Origin: Rhizosphaericola sp047606825
GTDB taxonomy: Bacteria; Bacteroidota; Bacteroidia; Chitinophagales; Chitinophagaceae
DNA length: 43,138 bases
Direction of reading: 5' to 3'
NCBI GenBank assembly: GCA_047606825.1
Contig: JASGDY010000091.1
Location: 1-43,138, forward strand
Each line of letters starts with the position of its first letter. Within the stretch, counting starts at the first letter, position 1. The position numbers and the translations under genes were made by a program. Below are positions 8,250-17,679 of this stretch, piece by piece. The notes below the pieces were generated by a model. That model was given only the letters and a program-made list of their open reading frames with translations. It was not told the DNA's origin and searched no databases.

Positions 8250-9086
8250 ATGTTTACTCTCAACTGTAAAGGACGGCTTTTATCTTTAGAAAAACCCATC
8301 GTCATGGGAATTATCAATACAACGCCGGATTCTTTTTTCACGGGCAACCGGAAGACAGAAGTGGGTGCGGCGGTGGACATGGCAGGAAAAATGTTGGCAT
8401 CGGGCGCGTCCATCATCGATATTGGCGGACAGAGCACACGTCCGACCAGCACGCTCCTCGGCGCAGAAGAGGAACTCGAAAGGGTATTGCCGGTATTGGA
8501 CGGACTGGTCAGCGCGTTTCCGGAAACCATCGTTTCCATCGATACGTTTTATGCCAAAGTTGCATCGGCGACCGTGCAAGCCGGCGCGTCGATTGTCAAT
8601 GATATTTCGGGTGGTAATCTGGACGAGGACATGATACCGACGGTCGGCGCGATGGGCAACGTGCCTTATGTGTGTATGCACACGCGTGGCACGCCACAGA
8701 CGATGCAGCAGCTTACACAATATGAAAACCTCTCACGTGATATACTGGATTTTTTTATCCAAAAAATAGAAACCTGCCGTCTCGCAGGTATCAAGGATGT
8801 CATCATCGACCCCGGTTTTGGTTTTGCAAAAAATCTGGAACAGAACTATGAACTGTTGCGCCACTTGCTGGATTTTCGGATATTGGACAGGCCGCTCTTG
8901 GTCGGCGTTTCCAGAAAAGGGATGATATACCAACCTCTCAACACCAACGGCGAAAGGGCATTGAACGGCACGACGGTCGTCAACACCATTGCCTTATTGC
9001 ACGGTGCCAATATCTTGCGCGTGCATGACGTAACGGAAGCCGTGGAAGCGATAAGGTTGGTGGAGATGTACAACGCTAAGCGGTAA
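8250..9086 (+). CDS. folP: Dihydropteroate synthase
   Basis: FolP joins 6-hydroxymethyl-7,8-dihydropterin diphosphate to p-aminobenzoate to make dihydropteroate in folate synthesis, and is the sulfonamide target. The two family signatures are present: MGIINTTPDSFF near residue 20 and DIGGQSTRP near 60. IDPGFGFAKN near 190 and GVSRKGMIY near 222 carry the pterin- and phosphate-binding residues, and RVHDV closes the TIM barrel. The 278-residue length is normal. It is monocistronic and converges on the ABC exporter gene 57 bases away. Confidence 0.95.
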   Translation: MFTLNCKGRLLSLEKPIVMGIINTTPDSFFTGNRKTEVGAAVDMAGKMLASGASIIDIGGQSTRPTSTLLGAEEELERVLPVLDGLVSAFPETIVSIDTFYAKVASATVQAGASIVNDISGGNLDEDMIPTVGAMGNVPYVCMHTRGTPQTMQQLTQYENLSRDILDFFIQKIETCRLAGIKDVIIDPGFGFAKNLEQNYELLRHLLDFRILDRPLLVGVSRKGMIYQPLNTNGERALNGTTVVNTIALLHGANILRVHDVTEAVEAIRLVEMYNAKR

Positions 9087-9143
9087 ATCGGGCTATCTTT
9101 TATATTAATGCTGCAAGGGTCTCCAACGAGGACAAAACCCTTG

Positions 9144-10949
9144 TTATCGTATCCCTTGCATCGTCACTAGTTTTTTGTAGATGCCGTTTTCTATTTTTAT
9201 CAATTCGTCGTGTGTACCACGTTCCTTGATTTCGCCTTGGTCGAGGACAACGATTTCGTCGGCATTGCGGATAGTGCTGAGACGGTGGGCGATGACGAGG
9301 GAGGTACGGTTTTGCATCATGTTGTTGATGGCATCCTGCACGACGCGTTCGCTTTCCGTGTCGAGGGAAGAAGTTGCTTCGTCGAGTATCAATATCGGCG
9401 GGTTGGTCAATACCGCGCGTGCGATGGTAACGCGCTGGCGTTCGCCGCCGCTCAGTTTACCGCCACGGTCACCGATGTTGGTGTTAAATTTTTGTGGCTT
9501 GTTTTCGATGAAGTTGTAGGCGTTGGCAATCTTCGCCGCTTGTACGATTTCGTCCGTGGGGGCGTCCGGGTTACCCAGTGTTATGTTGTTGGCAATCGTG
9601 TCGTTGAACAGGATGGGTTCTTGCGTGACGATGCCGACTTTGCGCCGTACCGACTCGATGCTGTACTCCTTGATATTGACACCGTCAAACAAAACCTCGC
9701 CGCTCGTCACGTCATGGAAGCGTGTTACCAGGTCCGCCAAGGTGCTTTTGCCCGCGCCGCTGCTGCCGACCAAGGCGACGGTTTTGCCTTTGGGGATTTT
9801 GAGGTTGATGTTTTTCAGAACCTTATGGTTGTTGTACCCAAAATCCACGTTGCGGAATTCGATTTCACCCGAGAAATTGTCCAGCTTTTTGGTCCCTTCG
9901 TCCGTGATGACGACAGGTGTGTTCAGGAGGTCTTCGATGCGTTCCACTGCCGCGGCACCCTGCTGTACGTTGAAGAAAGAAGTGGACAACGACTTGGCAG
10001 GATTAATCATCATCGCAAACATGGCGATATAGGCTATCAGGTCGCCGCCTGTCAACCCGTGGTGCGTGACAATCAGTGTCGCACCAAAATAGATGATGAC
10101 ACACAAAACGACGACACCCAGCAATTCGGTCAGGGGAGACGCGAGGTCTCGGCGGCGGCTCATCCTTTTATTGATGTCCAGTAGCGTATTGTTCATCCGT
10201 ACAAACTTGTTGCGCAGTATGGTTTCCGCACAGAAAGCCTTCACTACTCTAATCCCGCCCAATGTCTCGTCCAATACGGACAATGTTTCACCAACTCTTT
10301 CGGATGCGGCAGACGACTGCCTTTTCAAAGAACGGCTGATGCGTCCAATCACAAAAGCGGTCAAGGGCAACAACAGAAACAGGAATACCGACAGTCCGGG
10401 ACTGATGGCAATCATCGACACCAGATAGACAATGACCATCACGGGGTCTTTAATCAATCCTTCCATCGTATTGATAATCGAGTTTTCCACGACCATCGCA
10501 TCATTGGTCATGCGCGACATGATGTCCCCTTTTTTCTGGTCAGAAAAATAACCGACAGGCAGCGTCAATATTTTGGTGTACATGTCGTTCTTCAGGTGTA
10601 TGATGATGGCGTTCCTAACGGGAACGGAGATTGCGGAGGAAAGGTAGAGTAGGGCGTTTTTCAGTAAAGTAGTGAGGATGATAAATGTGCAGCATAATAA
10701 TACAGCATATAGCTGGCCATGGTTCTGTATGGCATCCGTCAACACCTGTGTAAATATCTTCATGATTCCGCCCAGTTTGACCATATTGCTGCCTTCGGGT
10801 AGGAATATGACGGACATCAATGGACCTAGCGTTGCAACGGAGCCCACCGAGAGCAGGGACGCGACAATCGTCAATGTCAGATACAAAGTGATTTTCCCTT
10901 TGTACATCCCAATATATCGGAACAACCTGTTGAATTTTTTCAGTTTCAT
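9144..10949 (-). CDS. ABC exporter half-transporter (MsbA-like)
   Basis: A six-helix type 1 exporter membrane domain fills residues 1-330 and a nucleotide-binding domain fills 345-601. Walker A is GSSGAGKST, the signature is LSGGERQR, Walker B is ILILDEATSSLD, and the switch histidine is in IAHRLST. The protein would work as a homodimer in the inner membrane. Bacteroidota proteins of this type are often annotated as MsbA-like lipid exporters, but substrate cannot be read from sequence and a multidrug role is possible. It stands alone, with its start facing a 328-base gap before the RRM gene. Confidence 0.88.
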   Translation of the reverse strand: MKLKKFNRLFRYIGMYKGKITLYLTLTIVASLLSVGSVATLGPLMSVIFLPEGSNMVKLGGIMKIFTQVLTDAIQNHGQLYAVLLCCTFIILTTLLKNALLYLSSAISVPVRNAIIIHLKNDMYTKILTLPVGYFSDQKKGDIMSRMTNDAMVVENSIINTMEGLIKDPVMVIVYLVSMIAISPGLSVFLFLLLPLTAFVIGRISRSLKRQSSAASERVGETLSVLDETLGGIRVVKAFCAETILRNKFVRMNNTLLDINKRMSRRRDLASPLTELLGVVVLCVIIYFGATLIVTHHGLTGGDLIAYIAMFAMMINPAKSLSTSFFNVQQGAAAVERIEDLLNTPVVITDEGTKKLDNFSGEIEFRNVDFGYNNHKVLKNINLKIPKGKTVALVGSSGAGKSTLADLVTRFHDVTSGEVLFDGVNIKEYSIESVRRKVGIVTQEPILFNDTIANNITLGNPDAPTDEIVQAAKIANAYNFIENKPQKFNTNIGDRGGKLSGGERQRVTIARAVLTNPPILILDEATSSLDTESERVVQDAINNMMQNRTSLVIAHRLSTIRNADEIVVLDQGEIKERGTHDELIKIENGIYKKLVTMQGIR

Positions 10950-11277
10950 AGCTTTATTGTAATGGAAGGCGCAAAGGTAAAGGATATTGGGATGATTAGG
11001 TCTAGGCTTGGCATTTCTTTATAGCTCCCTTCTTCATGTTTTTTTCTTTTATTAATTTGAACAAATTTTATTTTCCAAATGTTCTTCTTTACTAGTTGAC
11101 AGTGAGAATGACGTTTTTCTTTATGTTTAAATCCTAAAAAAGTGCCGATTACGATTTTTTGGGGTTTTACTTTTGTCTTTTTAATTAACTTTTCTGTTAA
11201 TATTATGCCTCTCCAAAATATTTTTTAGTTTCTAACCATTACGGTCGTATTTTTACGGCTCATTTATAACAAATTAT
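10950..11277 (+). promoter_or_regulatory. Gap of 328 bases with likely long leader of the RRM gene
   Basis: No gene is seen. The stretch is AT-rich with many T runs. TACTTTTG at 11168-11175 fits TAnnTTTG and would give an untranslated leader of about 95 bases before the RRM start. RRM proteins of this kind are often cold-induced through such leaders, but no defined fold can be claimed here. Confidence 0.35.
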
Positions 11278-11661
11278 ATGAAGTTATTTGTAGCAGGGCT
11301 TCCCAACGATTTTGACGACGTTGATTTCAAGGAAATGTTCGAACTGTACGGCACCGTGGCATCTGCCAAAGTCATCGTAGACCACAACACCAAAAAAAGC
11401 AAAGGTTTTGGTTTTCTTGACATGCCTAACCAGAACGAAGCACAGTCGCTGATTTCCACGCTCAACGGTGTCAAGATGTCGGGTAAACCGTTGGTCATCA
11501 AAGAGGCTACCGAACAACCCCAGCAGCGTCCTGCACACAGCGGCTTCCGCCCTCAGCAGAGAAGCAATTTTGGCGGCGGCGGCAGCTATCGCCCTAGACC
11601 TAACAACGGAGAACGCGGAGAAAGGGACAACAGGCCTCGTCCATCCAACAACAGGTATTAA
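11278..11661 (+). CDS. RRM-domain RNA-binding protein
   Basis: A single RNA recognition motif occupies residues 1-80. RNP2 is LFVAGLP at 3-9 and RNP1 is KGFGFLDM at about 41-48, with the aromatic residues that stack on RNA bases. The C-terminal tail of about 45 residues is rich in Arg, Gly, Pro and Asn, a disordered RNA-binding tail. Small proteins like this are common in Bacteroidota, are linked to cold response and RNA structure control, and may broadly replace CspA-type chaperones. The 127-residue size fits. A DUF423 gene follows after 20 bases and may be co-transcribed. Confidence 0.92.
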   Translation: MKLFVAGLPNDFDDVDFKEMFELYGTVASAKVIVDHNTKKSKGFGFLDMPNQNEAQSLISTLNGVKMSGKPLVIKEATEQPQQRPAHSGFRPQQRSNFGGGGSYRPRPNNGERGERDNRPRPSNNRY

Positions 11662-11681
11662 CCAGCGACTACGGGAACATC

Positions 11682-12065
11682 ATGGCAAAATGGGTATTGA
11701 TTGTGGCATGCCTATATGGCATCACGGGTGTTGTATTGGGCGCGTTTGGGGCACACCTTTTCAAAAAAATCATTTCACGGGAAAAACTGGAAAGCTTCGA
11801 GACAGGCGTACGCTACCAACTGGTCCATGCGGTTGTATTGCTCGTGATGGGGTTCATGTTTGACTTCAGCCAGACGAGCCAGCAGCTTGCCGCTTATTTG
11901 TTGGCTATTGGCGTGGTGATGTTTTCCTTTAGCATTTATTTTCTTAGTTTCTCGGAGCAACTGGGCAACAAAGTAAAATTGTTGGGTCCGGTGACACCTC
12001 TCGGCGGCCTTTTAATCGTCCTTGGCTGGGCGAGCCTATTGGTCTATTTTGTGCAAGCCTACTAA
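11682..12065 (+). CDS. DUF423 family membrane protein
   Basis: The 127-residue protein has four predicted membrane helices: about 3-24, 46-64, 70-90 and 100-122. The family signature GAFGAH is at residues 20-25 and YQLVHAVVLLVMG follows. This matches the YgdD/DUF423 family of small inner-membrane proteins with unknown function. It follows the RRM gene by 20 bases. The 156 bases behind it hold a weak hairpin and the promoter of the next gene. Confidence 0.88.
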   Translation: MAKWVLIVACLYGITGVVLGAFGAHLFKKIISREKLESFETGVRYQLVHAVVLLVMGFMFDFSQTSQQLAAYLLAIGVVMFSFSIYFLSFSEQLGNKVKLLGPVTPLGGLLIVLGWASLLVYFVQAY

Positions 12066-12200
12066 AGCTCAATGCCTAACGCAAAAGGCAAAGCATTGCA
12101 CCAAACTTTCTGTTCACAGTTATGTGTTGAGTCAAGCGCAGAATGTCGGCAATTAAATATATCGATGATATTTAGTCGCGCTTTTTGTTTTTTTAATTTT

Positions 12201-12208
12201 TACTTTTG
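12201..12208 (+). promoter_or_regulatory. -7 element (TACTTTTG) of the first LD-carboxypeptidase gene
   Basis: TACTTTTG fits TAnnTTTG and lies 13 bases before the ATG at 12222. A T-rich stretch stands upstream; no exact -33 TTTG is placed with confidence. Confidence 0.45.
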
Positions 12209-12221
12209 ACTTAACTCAGAC

Positions 12222-13248
12222 ATGGAAAGAAAACAGTTTCTTGCAACCGCGTCTTTGCTTTTAGGGGGAACTTTCGTCAACAGCAAAGCAATCGCATATC
12301 CTTTGAAGAAAAAAAGGATTGTCCCGCCTTACCTCAAAAGCGGCGACACGATTGGCATTACCAGCCCCTCCGGAGCAATTACCTTGGAAGATATTGCACC
12401 CTCTGTCGCACTCATGCAAAGCTGGGGCTTCCAAATAGAAATCGGAAAATCCATAGGCAAAAAAGACGGCACCTTTGGCGGCACCGACACGGAACGCATC
12501 GCGGATTTCCAGTACATGCTCGACAATCCCAATATCAACGCCATCATGTGCGCGCGGCGGTTACGGCATTGTGCGCATCATCGACCATATCGACTTCTCC
12601 AACTTCCGCCAGAATCCCAAATGGCTCATCGGCTTCAGCGACATCACCGTTTTCCATGCGCATATCGACCGCAATATCGGCGTGGCGACCATCCATTCCA
12701 AAATGTGCAACAGTTTCCCAAAAGTCTGGGCGCAGTCCGAACCGTTGCGCCAGGAAACCATCATCTCCCTACAGAAAGTCTTGACGGGCGCATCGATGCA
12801 ATATTATGCCTTGCCCAATGCTGCCAATAGGCTGGGACAATCCAAAGGCCAACTCATCGGCGGCAACCTGCGCACGTTGGAAAACCTAGCCGGCACGGAA
12901 TCCGAACTGGAAACGGAGAACAAAATCCTGTTTCTGGAAGAGGTCGACGAGCAACTCTACAACATAGACCGTATGTTCTGGAACCTCAAACGCACGGGAA
13001 AACTGGACAAGCTCGCGGGACTGGTCATCGGCGGTTTCAAAATCAAACCCGACGCGCCGGAAGACGACAAGTTTTCGCTGGATTTGCAGCAAATCGTTTT
13101 GGAAAAAACAAAGGACACCAGCTATCCAATATGTTTCGACTTTCCGGTCGGACACCAAATCAACAACTACGCCCTGAAATGTGGATGCATACACGAGTTG
13201 AATGTGGCTGCGTCGGGTACGATACTGACGGAGTGGCGGGAGGCGTGA
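12222..13248 (+). pseudogene. LD-carboxypeptidase (S66 family), frameshifted
   Basis: The family would cut the L,D bond of murein tetrapeptides during cell-wall recycling. The reading frame from the ATG at 12222 runs well through the N-terminal domain (GDTIGITSPSGAI) up to IMCAR at about 12,545-12,558, then drifts into nonsense. The correct continuation (ARGGYGIVRI, then GFSDIT with the nucleophile serine, LEEVDE, and FPVGH with the catalytic histidine) is in the +1 frame and runs to 13248. The break falls in a GCGCGCGG run. Compared with the intact neighbour's CGRGGYG, a loss of two bases or gain of one explains it. A hydrophobic N-terminus (FLATASLLLGGTFVNSKA) suggests export, unlike the second copy. 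Sequencing error is a real alternative to a true pseudogene. Confidence 0.8.
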
Positions 13249-13279
13249 GAGTTGCAAGTTGCAGGCCACAGGTTGCAGT

Positions 13280-13357
13280 TTTTTCACACAAAGGCACAAC
13301 GGAAAACAACGAGCACGACGTCGTTACTTTGTAGCCTTTGTATCTTTGTGTGAAAAA
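13280..13357 (+). promoter_or_regulatory. Inverted repeat with -7 element before the second LD-carboxypeptidase gene
   Basis: Fourteen-base arms TTTTTCACACAAAG (13280-13293) and its complement (13344-13357) enclose about 50 bases. TATCTTTG at 13341-13348 fits TAnnTTTG and lies at the edge of the right arm, 43 bases before the gene start. The stem could end the first gene's transcript, with the promoter serving the second gene. Confidence 0.4.
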
Positions 13358-13390
13358 CCATTTTTTATTTTTACCTTTTTACTTTATAAA

Positions 13391-14302
13391 ATGGCAAAGC
13401 AACAGCCCAAGGCTATACAAAAAGGAGACAAAGTCGCCATCGTCTGCCCCGCTGGACAGATGGAGGAAATGCGTGTCCAAAACTGTGTCCAACAACTCAA
13501 TGCATTAGGACTGGAAGTCGCAGTCGGAAAGACCGTCGGCACAAAAGACAGCTATTTTGCCGGGACGGACAAGGAGCGGTTGGACGATTTGCAACAAGCG
13601 TTGGACGACAAAAATATCCGCGCCGTCATCTGCGGCCGTGGCGGCTATGGCACGAGCCGCATCATCGGCCAACTGGACTTGTCACATTTCCAAAGACACC
13701 CGAAATGGATTGTCGGCTACAGCGACATCACGTTGCTGCACACGCACATCAACCGCCATACCGACATCGCGACCATCCACGGTCCGATGGCTGGCGCGTT
13801 TGACAGTTATCCCGATTCCGAATATCCGACGACGCTCTTTCCCGCATTGACGGGCGAGCGTCTCAAATACACATCTGTTCCGCACGCGCTCAACCGTATC
13901 GGCAAAGCGGAAGGCGAACTCGTCGGCGGCAACCTTTGCCTGTTGGCGCATTCCATCGGCTCTGCTTCCGAACCCGAGCTAAAGGAAAAAATCCTTTTCA
14001 TCGAAGATGTTGGCGAATATATCTACAGTGCAGACCGTATGTTCCTGCAACTCAAGCGTGCAGGTTGGCTCGACCATATCAAAGGCCTGGTCGTCGGGAC
14101 CTTTTCGGATATGAAAGACACGACTTTGCCTTTTGGGAAGGACATCTACACGGTCATCAACGAGCATGTTGAGGAATATGGTTTTCCCGTGGCGTTTGAT
14201 TTTCCGGTGGGGCATACCGAACGCAATGTCGCGCTGAAAGTCGGTGTCCACCACAAACTGAACGTAAAGGAAAAAGACGTCGTCTTGAAAGAAAAGAAAT
14301 GA
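13391..14302 (+). CDS. LD-carboxypeptidase (S66 family), intact copy
   Basis: This 303-residue protein is complete. The S66 markers are GDKVAIVCPAGQ near residue 12, CGRGGYG at 81-87, GYSDIT with nucleophile Ser111, IEDVGE near 208 and FPVGH with the catalytic histidine near 280. Murein L,D-carboxypeptidases remove the terminal D-alanine from tetrapeptides in cytoplasmic cell-wall recycling. Some relatives cleave microcin-type compounds instead. I chose MAKQQPKAIQ because the 44 codons before it cover the inverted repeat and promoter and show no family similarity. Unlike the upstream paralogue it has no signal sequence. Its end overlaps the next gene by four bases (ATGA). Confidence 0.9.
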   Translation: MAKQQPKAIQKGDKVAIVCPAGQMEEMRVQNCVQQLNALGLEVAVGKTVGTKDSYFAGTDKERLDDLQQALDDKNIRAVICGRGGYGTSRIIGQLDLSHFQRHPKWIVGYSDITLLHTHINRHTDIATIHGPMAGAFDSYPDSEYPTTLFPALTGERLKYTSVPHALNRIGKAEGELVGGNLCLLAHSIGSASEPELKEKILFIEDVGEYIYSADRMFLQLKRAGWLDHIKGLVVGTFSDMKDTTLPFGKDIYTVINEHVEEYGFPVAFDFPVGHTERNVALKVGVHHKLNVKEKDVVLKEKK

Positions 14303-15207
14303 CTGCACCGAAATCCATATTACTCACAGGTGTCAATGGTTTTCTGGGAAACTACCTCACGTCGGCACTCTTAAATGCGGGCTATGAAGTCTTTGGTATT
14401 GGGAAAGGGATTTGTCGATTGGCAATCGAGGACAAGCATTTCCACTATTACAGCCTGGACTTGACGGACAGCCCAAAACTAGCGGAACTGTTTACAATCC
14501 TCGCACCCGGTATCGTCATCCACGCCGCCGCCAACAGCAAGCCCGACGATTGCGAAGATAACCAAGATGCCGCCTACGCTGTCAACGTCCGGACGACACA
14601 GACGCTCTTAGAACTTGCGGTAACGATGCAGTCCCGCTTCATTTACATCTCAACAGATTTTGTTTTCGACGGGCAAAAAGGACTGTACAAAGAATCGGAC
14701 CAAACCAATCCCATCAACTATTACGGTAAGACCAAACAACTGTCCGAACAATTGGTCGCACAATATCCTTTCGCCAACGCCATCATCCGAACCGTCCTCG
14801 TCTATGGCAAACCCCTGGCAGGTCGGCAAAACATCCTTTCGCTCGTCCATCAAAAACTCCAAAACGGCGAGCCGTTCCGCTTGGTCAATGACCAGTTCCG
14901 CACGCCGACTTTTGTAAAAGACCTTGTCTGGGGCATCGTTCAGATTGTCCAGCAAAACAAAACAGGCGTCTGGCATCTTTCGGGCGACCAACCCTTGATG
15001 AGTCCCTACCAAATGGGCATCGCGCTCGCCGAAACTTTCCATTTCGATGCATCCCTGCTGATTCCTGTCAACCACACGACATTCCAAGAAACCGCGCTGC
15101 GGCCGCGCACCACGGGACTCGATATCCAAAAAGCAAAAACGGAGCTGGGCTTTCGCCCAACTCCGTTCGCAAAGGCTATGCGGGAGATGTTTATTTTTTC
15201 TTCTTAA
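14299..15207 (+). CDS. RmlD-like NAD(P)-dependent sugar-nucleotide reductase
   Basis: The 302-residue short-chain dehydrogenase opens with the Rossmann motif TGVNGFLG (about 10-17). STDFVFDG near 115 and YYGKTKQLSE near 142 give the catalytic Ser/Thr, Tyr and Lys. The overall pattern is closest to dTDP-4-dehydrorhamnose reductase. However, no other dTDP-rhamnose gene is nearby, so the substrate is not certain. It is translationally coupled to the LD-carboxypeptidase gene, which hints at an envelope-related job. Its 3' end overlaps the convergent M56 gene by 17 bases. Confidence 0.82.
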   Translation: MTAPKSILLTGVNGFLGNYLTSALLNAGYEVFGIGKGICRLAIEDKHFHYYSLDLTDSPKLAELFTILAPGIVIHAAANSKPDDCEDNQDAAYAVNVRTTQTLLELAVTMQSRFIYISTDFVFDGQKGLYKESDQTNPINYYGKTKQLSEQLVAQYPFANAIIRTVLVYGKPLAGRQNILSLVHQKLQNGEPFRLVNDQFRTPTFVKDLVWGIVQIVQQNKTGVWHLSGDQPLMSPYQMGIALAETFHFDASLLIPVNHTTFQETALRPRTTGLDIQKAKTELGFRPTPFAKAMREMFIFSS

Positions 15208-17005
15208 CCGGTTCTTCCGTTACCTGAAAAGTTACTTGTTGTCTTTGTCGATAAATAACCTTTTTTCCTTTCTGTATAGCAGGTTCCCATTTGCCACTTC
15301 TCTTAATAAGCCGTATCACTTCCTGTGCAGTACCATAGCCGGGGTCGTTTACCGCTCTGACCTCAGAAACGTTACCTTCTTTGTCCACAATGAACGAAGC
15401 AATGACAGTATAGTTTCTTCCAGCGGGCGCGCCGTTTTCAGTAGGGATATCCGCTCTTAGGTTGCGCGTAAGAAAAGTTTTCCAGGCATTAGTGCCACCA
15501 GGATAAGAGGCTTCCTTGTCTACTTTGGGGTTGGGTTCTTCTTTCTGTTGTGTACCATAACCGACAACGACAACATCTTCCAATCCGCTGCTATCTGATG
15601 TGTGTTGGTGTGGCGAAGCGGAGACGAGGCGGACGTCTTCTTTGACGGTTTTATCATTATTACCGCTTGCGCTTCCTTTATGACCTTTTTTTGTCGTGAT
15701 AAGGATAACGCCATCTTTTCCTTTGTCTCCATACAAAGCCGTAGCTGATGGTCCTTTCAACACGGACATGCTTTCAATCTCAGTAGGGTTTATAGTTTTC
15801 AATGGGTCCGTTTCTGCATCGAGGAGCATACCGTCCAATATAAATAAAGGTTCTCCTTTCCCGTCGAAGATTTCATTCCCTCTGACTCCCCGGATACGTA
15901 TGCTTGTTACCTTTCCTTGTGGGGAAAGTGAATCAGTATTCTCGCTATTTTGGACTAGGCGCAACTTTGCTGGCGACACATTGGGAACGGTGTCTCTTTT
16001 CTTGTCGTCGTGGATGATGATAAGGCTGTCGGGCAATGTTTTTGCCTTGACGGCCGTTGTCGAATCATCGGACTTTAGGTCAATGCCGACGGACTTTGCC
16101 ATCTCGTTGATATTGATTTGGGGCATTTTCCAGTCCTGTTTCTTTACGGTAAAGGCAAACAAACCCGTAACGACTACCAGCAACGGCAGGAAAAACAGTC
16201 GACGCAGGTAGCTGTAACTTGGTCGGGACGAGTTGGCAAGCATCTTCAGGCGGCGGCGTATTGGCCTGTATGCAAACGGATTGACGGGTTGCAGTATCTG
16301 TTTGCCGTAATGCGCCTCGAGCAACATTTCCGCAAAGCTCTGCACGTCATGGTCGCCAATCGCTTTTTCGTCCGCGAGGAACTCGTGTATCATGGACAGT
16401 TCGCGCTGCGTCAGCCAATAAAAAGGATTGAACCATAGAATGGCGGCGACAATCTGCATGAACAGCTTGTCCCAAGTGTGTTTTTGACGGATATGCGTCA
16501 GTTCATGTTCCAATATCTGTTGTCCGACCCGGCTCTGTACGTTGATATTGTGTTTCCAAAACAAATAGTTGAGAAAGGAAAACGGCGCGCTCGCCATGTC
16601 CGTATCCAGAAAATCGACGCCTTCCAGCTTTACAGCCGGATATTTTTTTGCCAAACGTAAGACGTTGACAACGCGTACCGCCAACAAAAGTAGCAACAAC
16701 GCCGACACGCCGACAATGGCATATATGCCGATGCTCGTCCAGTCCGTCTGTTGCGCACCGACGACGACCTCGTCCAAATCGCCCGCATACAGCACACGCA
16801 CGATGGAATTGTCCGCCGCCCTGTCCCCAAGCGTAAACCAGGAAAGGTGTACGATGGGAACTACCAGGCTAAACACGACGGAAAACAAAAGATAAAACCG
16901 ATTGTACTGGTGGAACTTCTTGTCGCGAAGTGCCACCCAATAGTACCCAAACAAAATCCCAGAGCATATCAGTACCTTCAATAGGTACAAAAACAGACCG
17001 TTCAT
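15191..17005 (-). CDS. M56 (BlaR1-like) metallopeptidase with plug and TonB C-terminal domains
   Basis: Four membrane helices and an M56 zinc-peptidase domain fill residues 1-290, with the active site HELTH at 167-171 and the gluzincin glutamate likely in HEFLADEKA. A further helix at about 275-300 is followed by a periplasmic part. Residues about 370-455 resemble a SusC-type TonB receptor plug (PLFILDGMLLDA, TEIESMSVLKGPSATALYG). The last 70 residues are a TonB C-terminal domain (EVRAVNDPGYGTAQEVI). The BlaI-type repressor gene lies upstream on the same strand, 136 bases away. In BlaR1 systems the protease removes the repressor upon sensing. Here the sensor part is replaced by plug and TonB modules, so the signal may be an envelope state rather than a beta-lactam. 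Confidence 0.85.
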   Translation of the reverse strand: MNGLFLYLLKVLICSGILFGYYWVALRDKKFHQYNRFYLLFSVVFSLVVPIVHLSWFTLGDRAADNSIVRVLYAGDLDEVVVGAQQTDWTSIGIYAIVGVSALLLLLLAVRVVNVLRLAKKYPAVKLEGVDFLDTDMASAPFSFLNYLFWKHNINVQSRVGQQILEHELTHIRQKHTWDKLFMQIVAAILWFNPFYWLTQRELSMIHEFLADEKAIGDHDVQSFAEMLLEAHYGKQILQPVNPFAYRPIRRRLKMLANSSRPSYSYLRRLFFLPLLVVVTGLFAFTVKKQDWKMPQININEMAKSVGIDLKSDDSTTAVKAKTLPDSLIIIHDDKKRDTVPNVSPAKLRLVQNSENTDSLSPQGKVTSIRIRGVRGNEIFDGKGEPLFILDGMLLDAETDPLKTINPTEIESMSVLKGPSATALYGDKGKDGVILITTKKGHKGSASGNNDKTVKEDVRLVSASPHQHTSDSSGLEDVVVVGYGTQQKEEPNPKVDKEASYPGGTNAWKTFLTRNLRADIPTENGAPAGRNYTVIASFIVDKEGNVSEVRAVNDPGYGTAQEVIRLIKRSGKWEPAIQKGKKVIYRQRQQVTFQVTEEPVKKKK

Positions 17006-17141
17006 AAGACAAAGTTTTTAAGGTTAAGAAAAATGGCGAGAAGTATGAGGTTTAAGACGCGTGACTTTTGCAACCGTTGATTTGAGGAGAAAACCTTGCT
17101 GGCAGTACTTTACGTCTCTTGCCTCAAGCCTCCCGCCTTTC

Positions 17142-17504
17142 TCACTTTTTCTTCAGTTCCTTCAGCAGGGATTCCAAATCCTTGATGCTTAGCTGGTCTT
17201 CTTCCACAAGGAAAGAAACCGCATTGCGGTAGGAGCCGCTGAAATAATTTTTGACAAGGCCCGTGATGCTTTTTTTAGAATAGGCTTCTTTCGACACGGC
17301 GGGCGAATAGCGGTGGATACGGCTAAACGATTCCACGGTTACAAAACCTTTTTCGTTCAGGATTTTCAATACCGTTGCAACGGTATTGGGATGTGGCTTG
17401 GGCTCGGGCATGTTTTCCACCACGTCTTTCAAAAATGCCTGTTCCAGACGCCAAAGCACTTGCATTACCTGCTCTTCTGCTTTTGTCAATGTTCGTATGT
17501 TCAT
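17142..17504 (-). CDS. BlaI/MecI/CopY family transcriptional repressor
   Basis: The 120-residue protein has an N-terminal winged helix (LTKAEEQVMQVLWRLEQAF at 6-24, then HPNTVATVLKILNEKGFVTVE as the recognition helix region and wing) and a short C-terminal dimerization part. This is the BlaI family, whose members are dimers removed by proteolysis. It is partnered with the M56 gene downstream. The upstream 75 bases are very AT-rich and may hold its own operator, but no clean dyad could be fixed. Direct targets beyond the pair are unknown. Confidence 0.9.
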   Translation of the reverse strand: MNIRTLTKAEEQVMQVLWRLEQAFLKDVVENMPEPKPHPNTVATVLKILNEKGFVTVESFSRIHRYSPAVSKEAYSKKSITGLVKNYFSGSYRNAVSFLVEEDQLSIKDLESLLKELKKK

Positions 17505-17679
17505 GTGTTGTGAATTTTACGGCAATATACATATTTTTTTAAACAAACAACTATTTTTTTAGGTAAAATAAAAAATGAAAGCATAAGAGCTAAAGTGCTT
17601 GCGGGTGTTATCACCTACGGCTCAATTTAAGGACATGGATTCACGCCTGGCGTGCGCCAGTGACGGATACTTGTTGATT

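Noticed and set aside
9210..10184. Plus-strand open frame of 324 codons over the ABC exporter
   Set aside because: It is antisense to the nucleotide-binding domain with all ABC motifs; it has no motifs of its own.
17505..17580. BlaI operator in front of the repressor gene
   Set aside because: The stretch is too AT-rich to separate a true dyad from chance; no site could be fixed.
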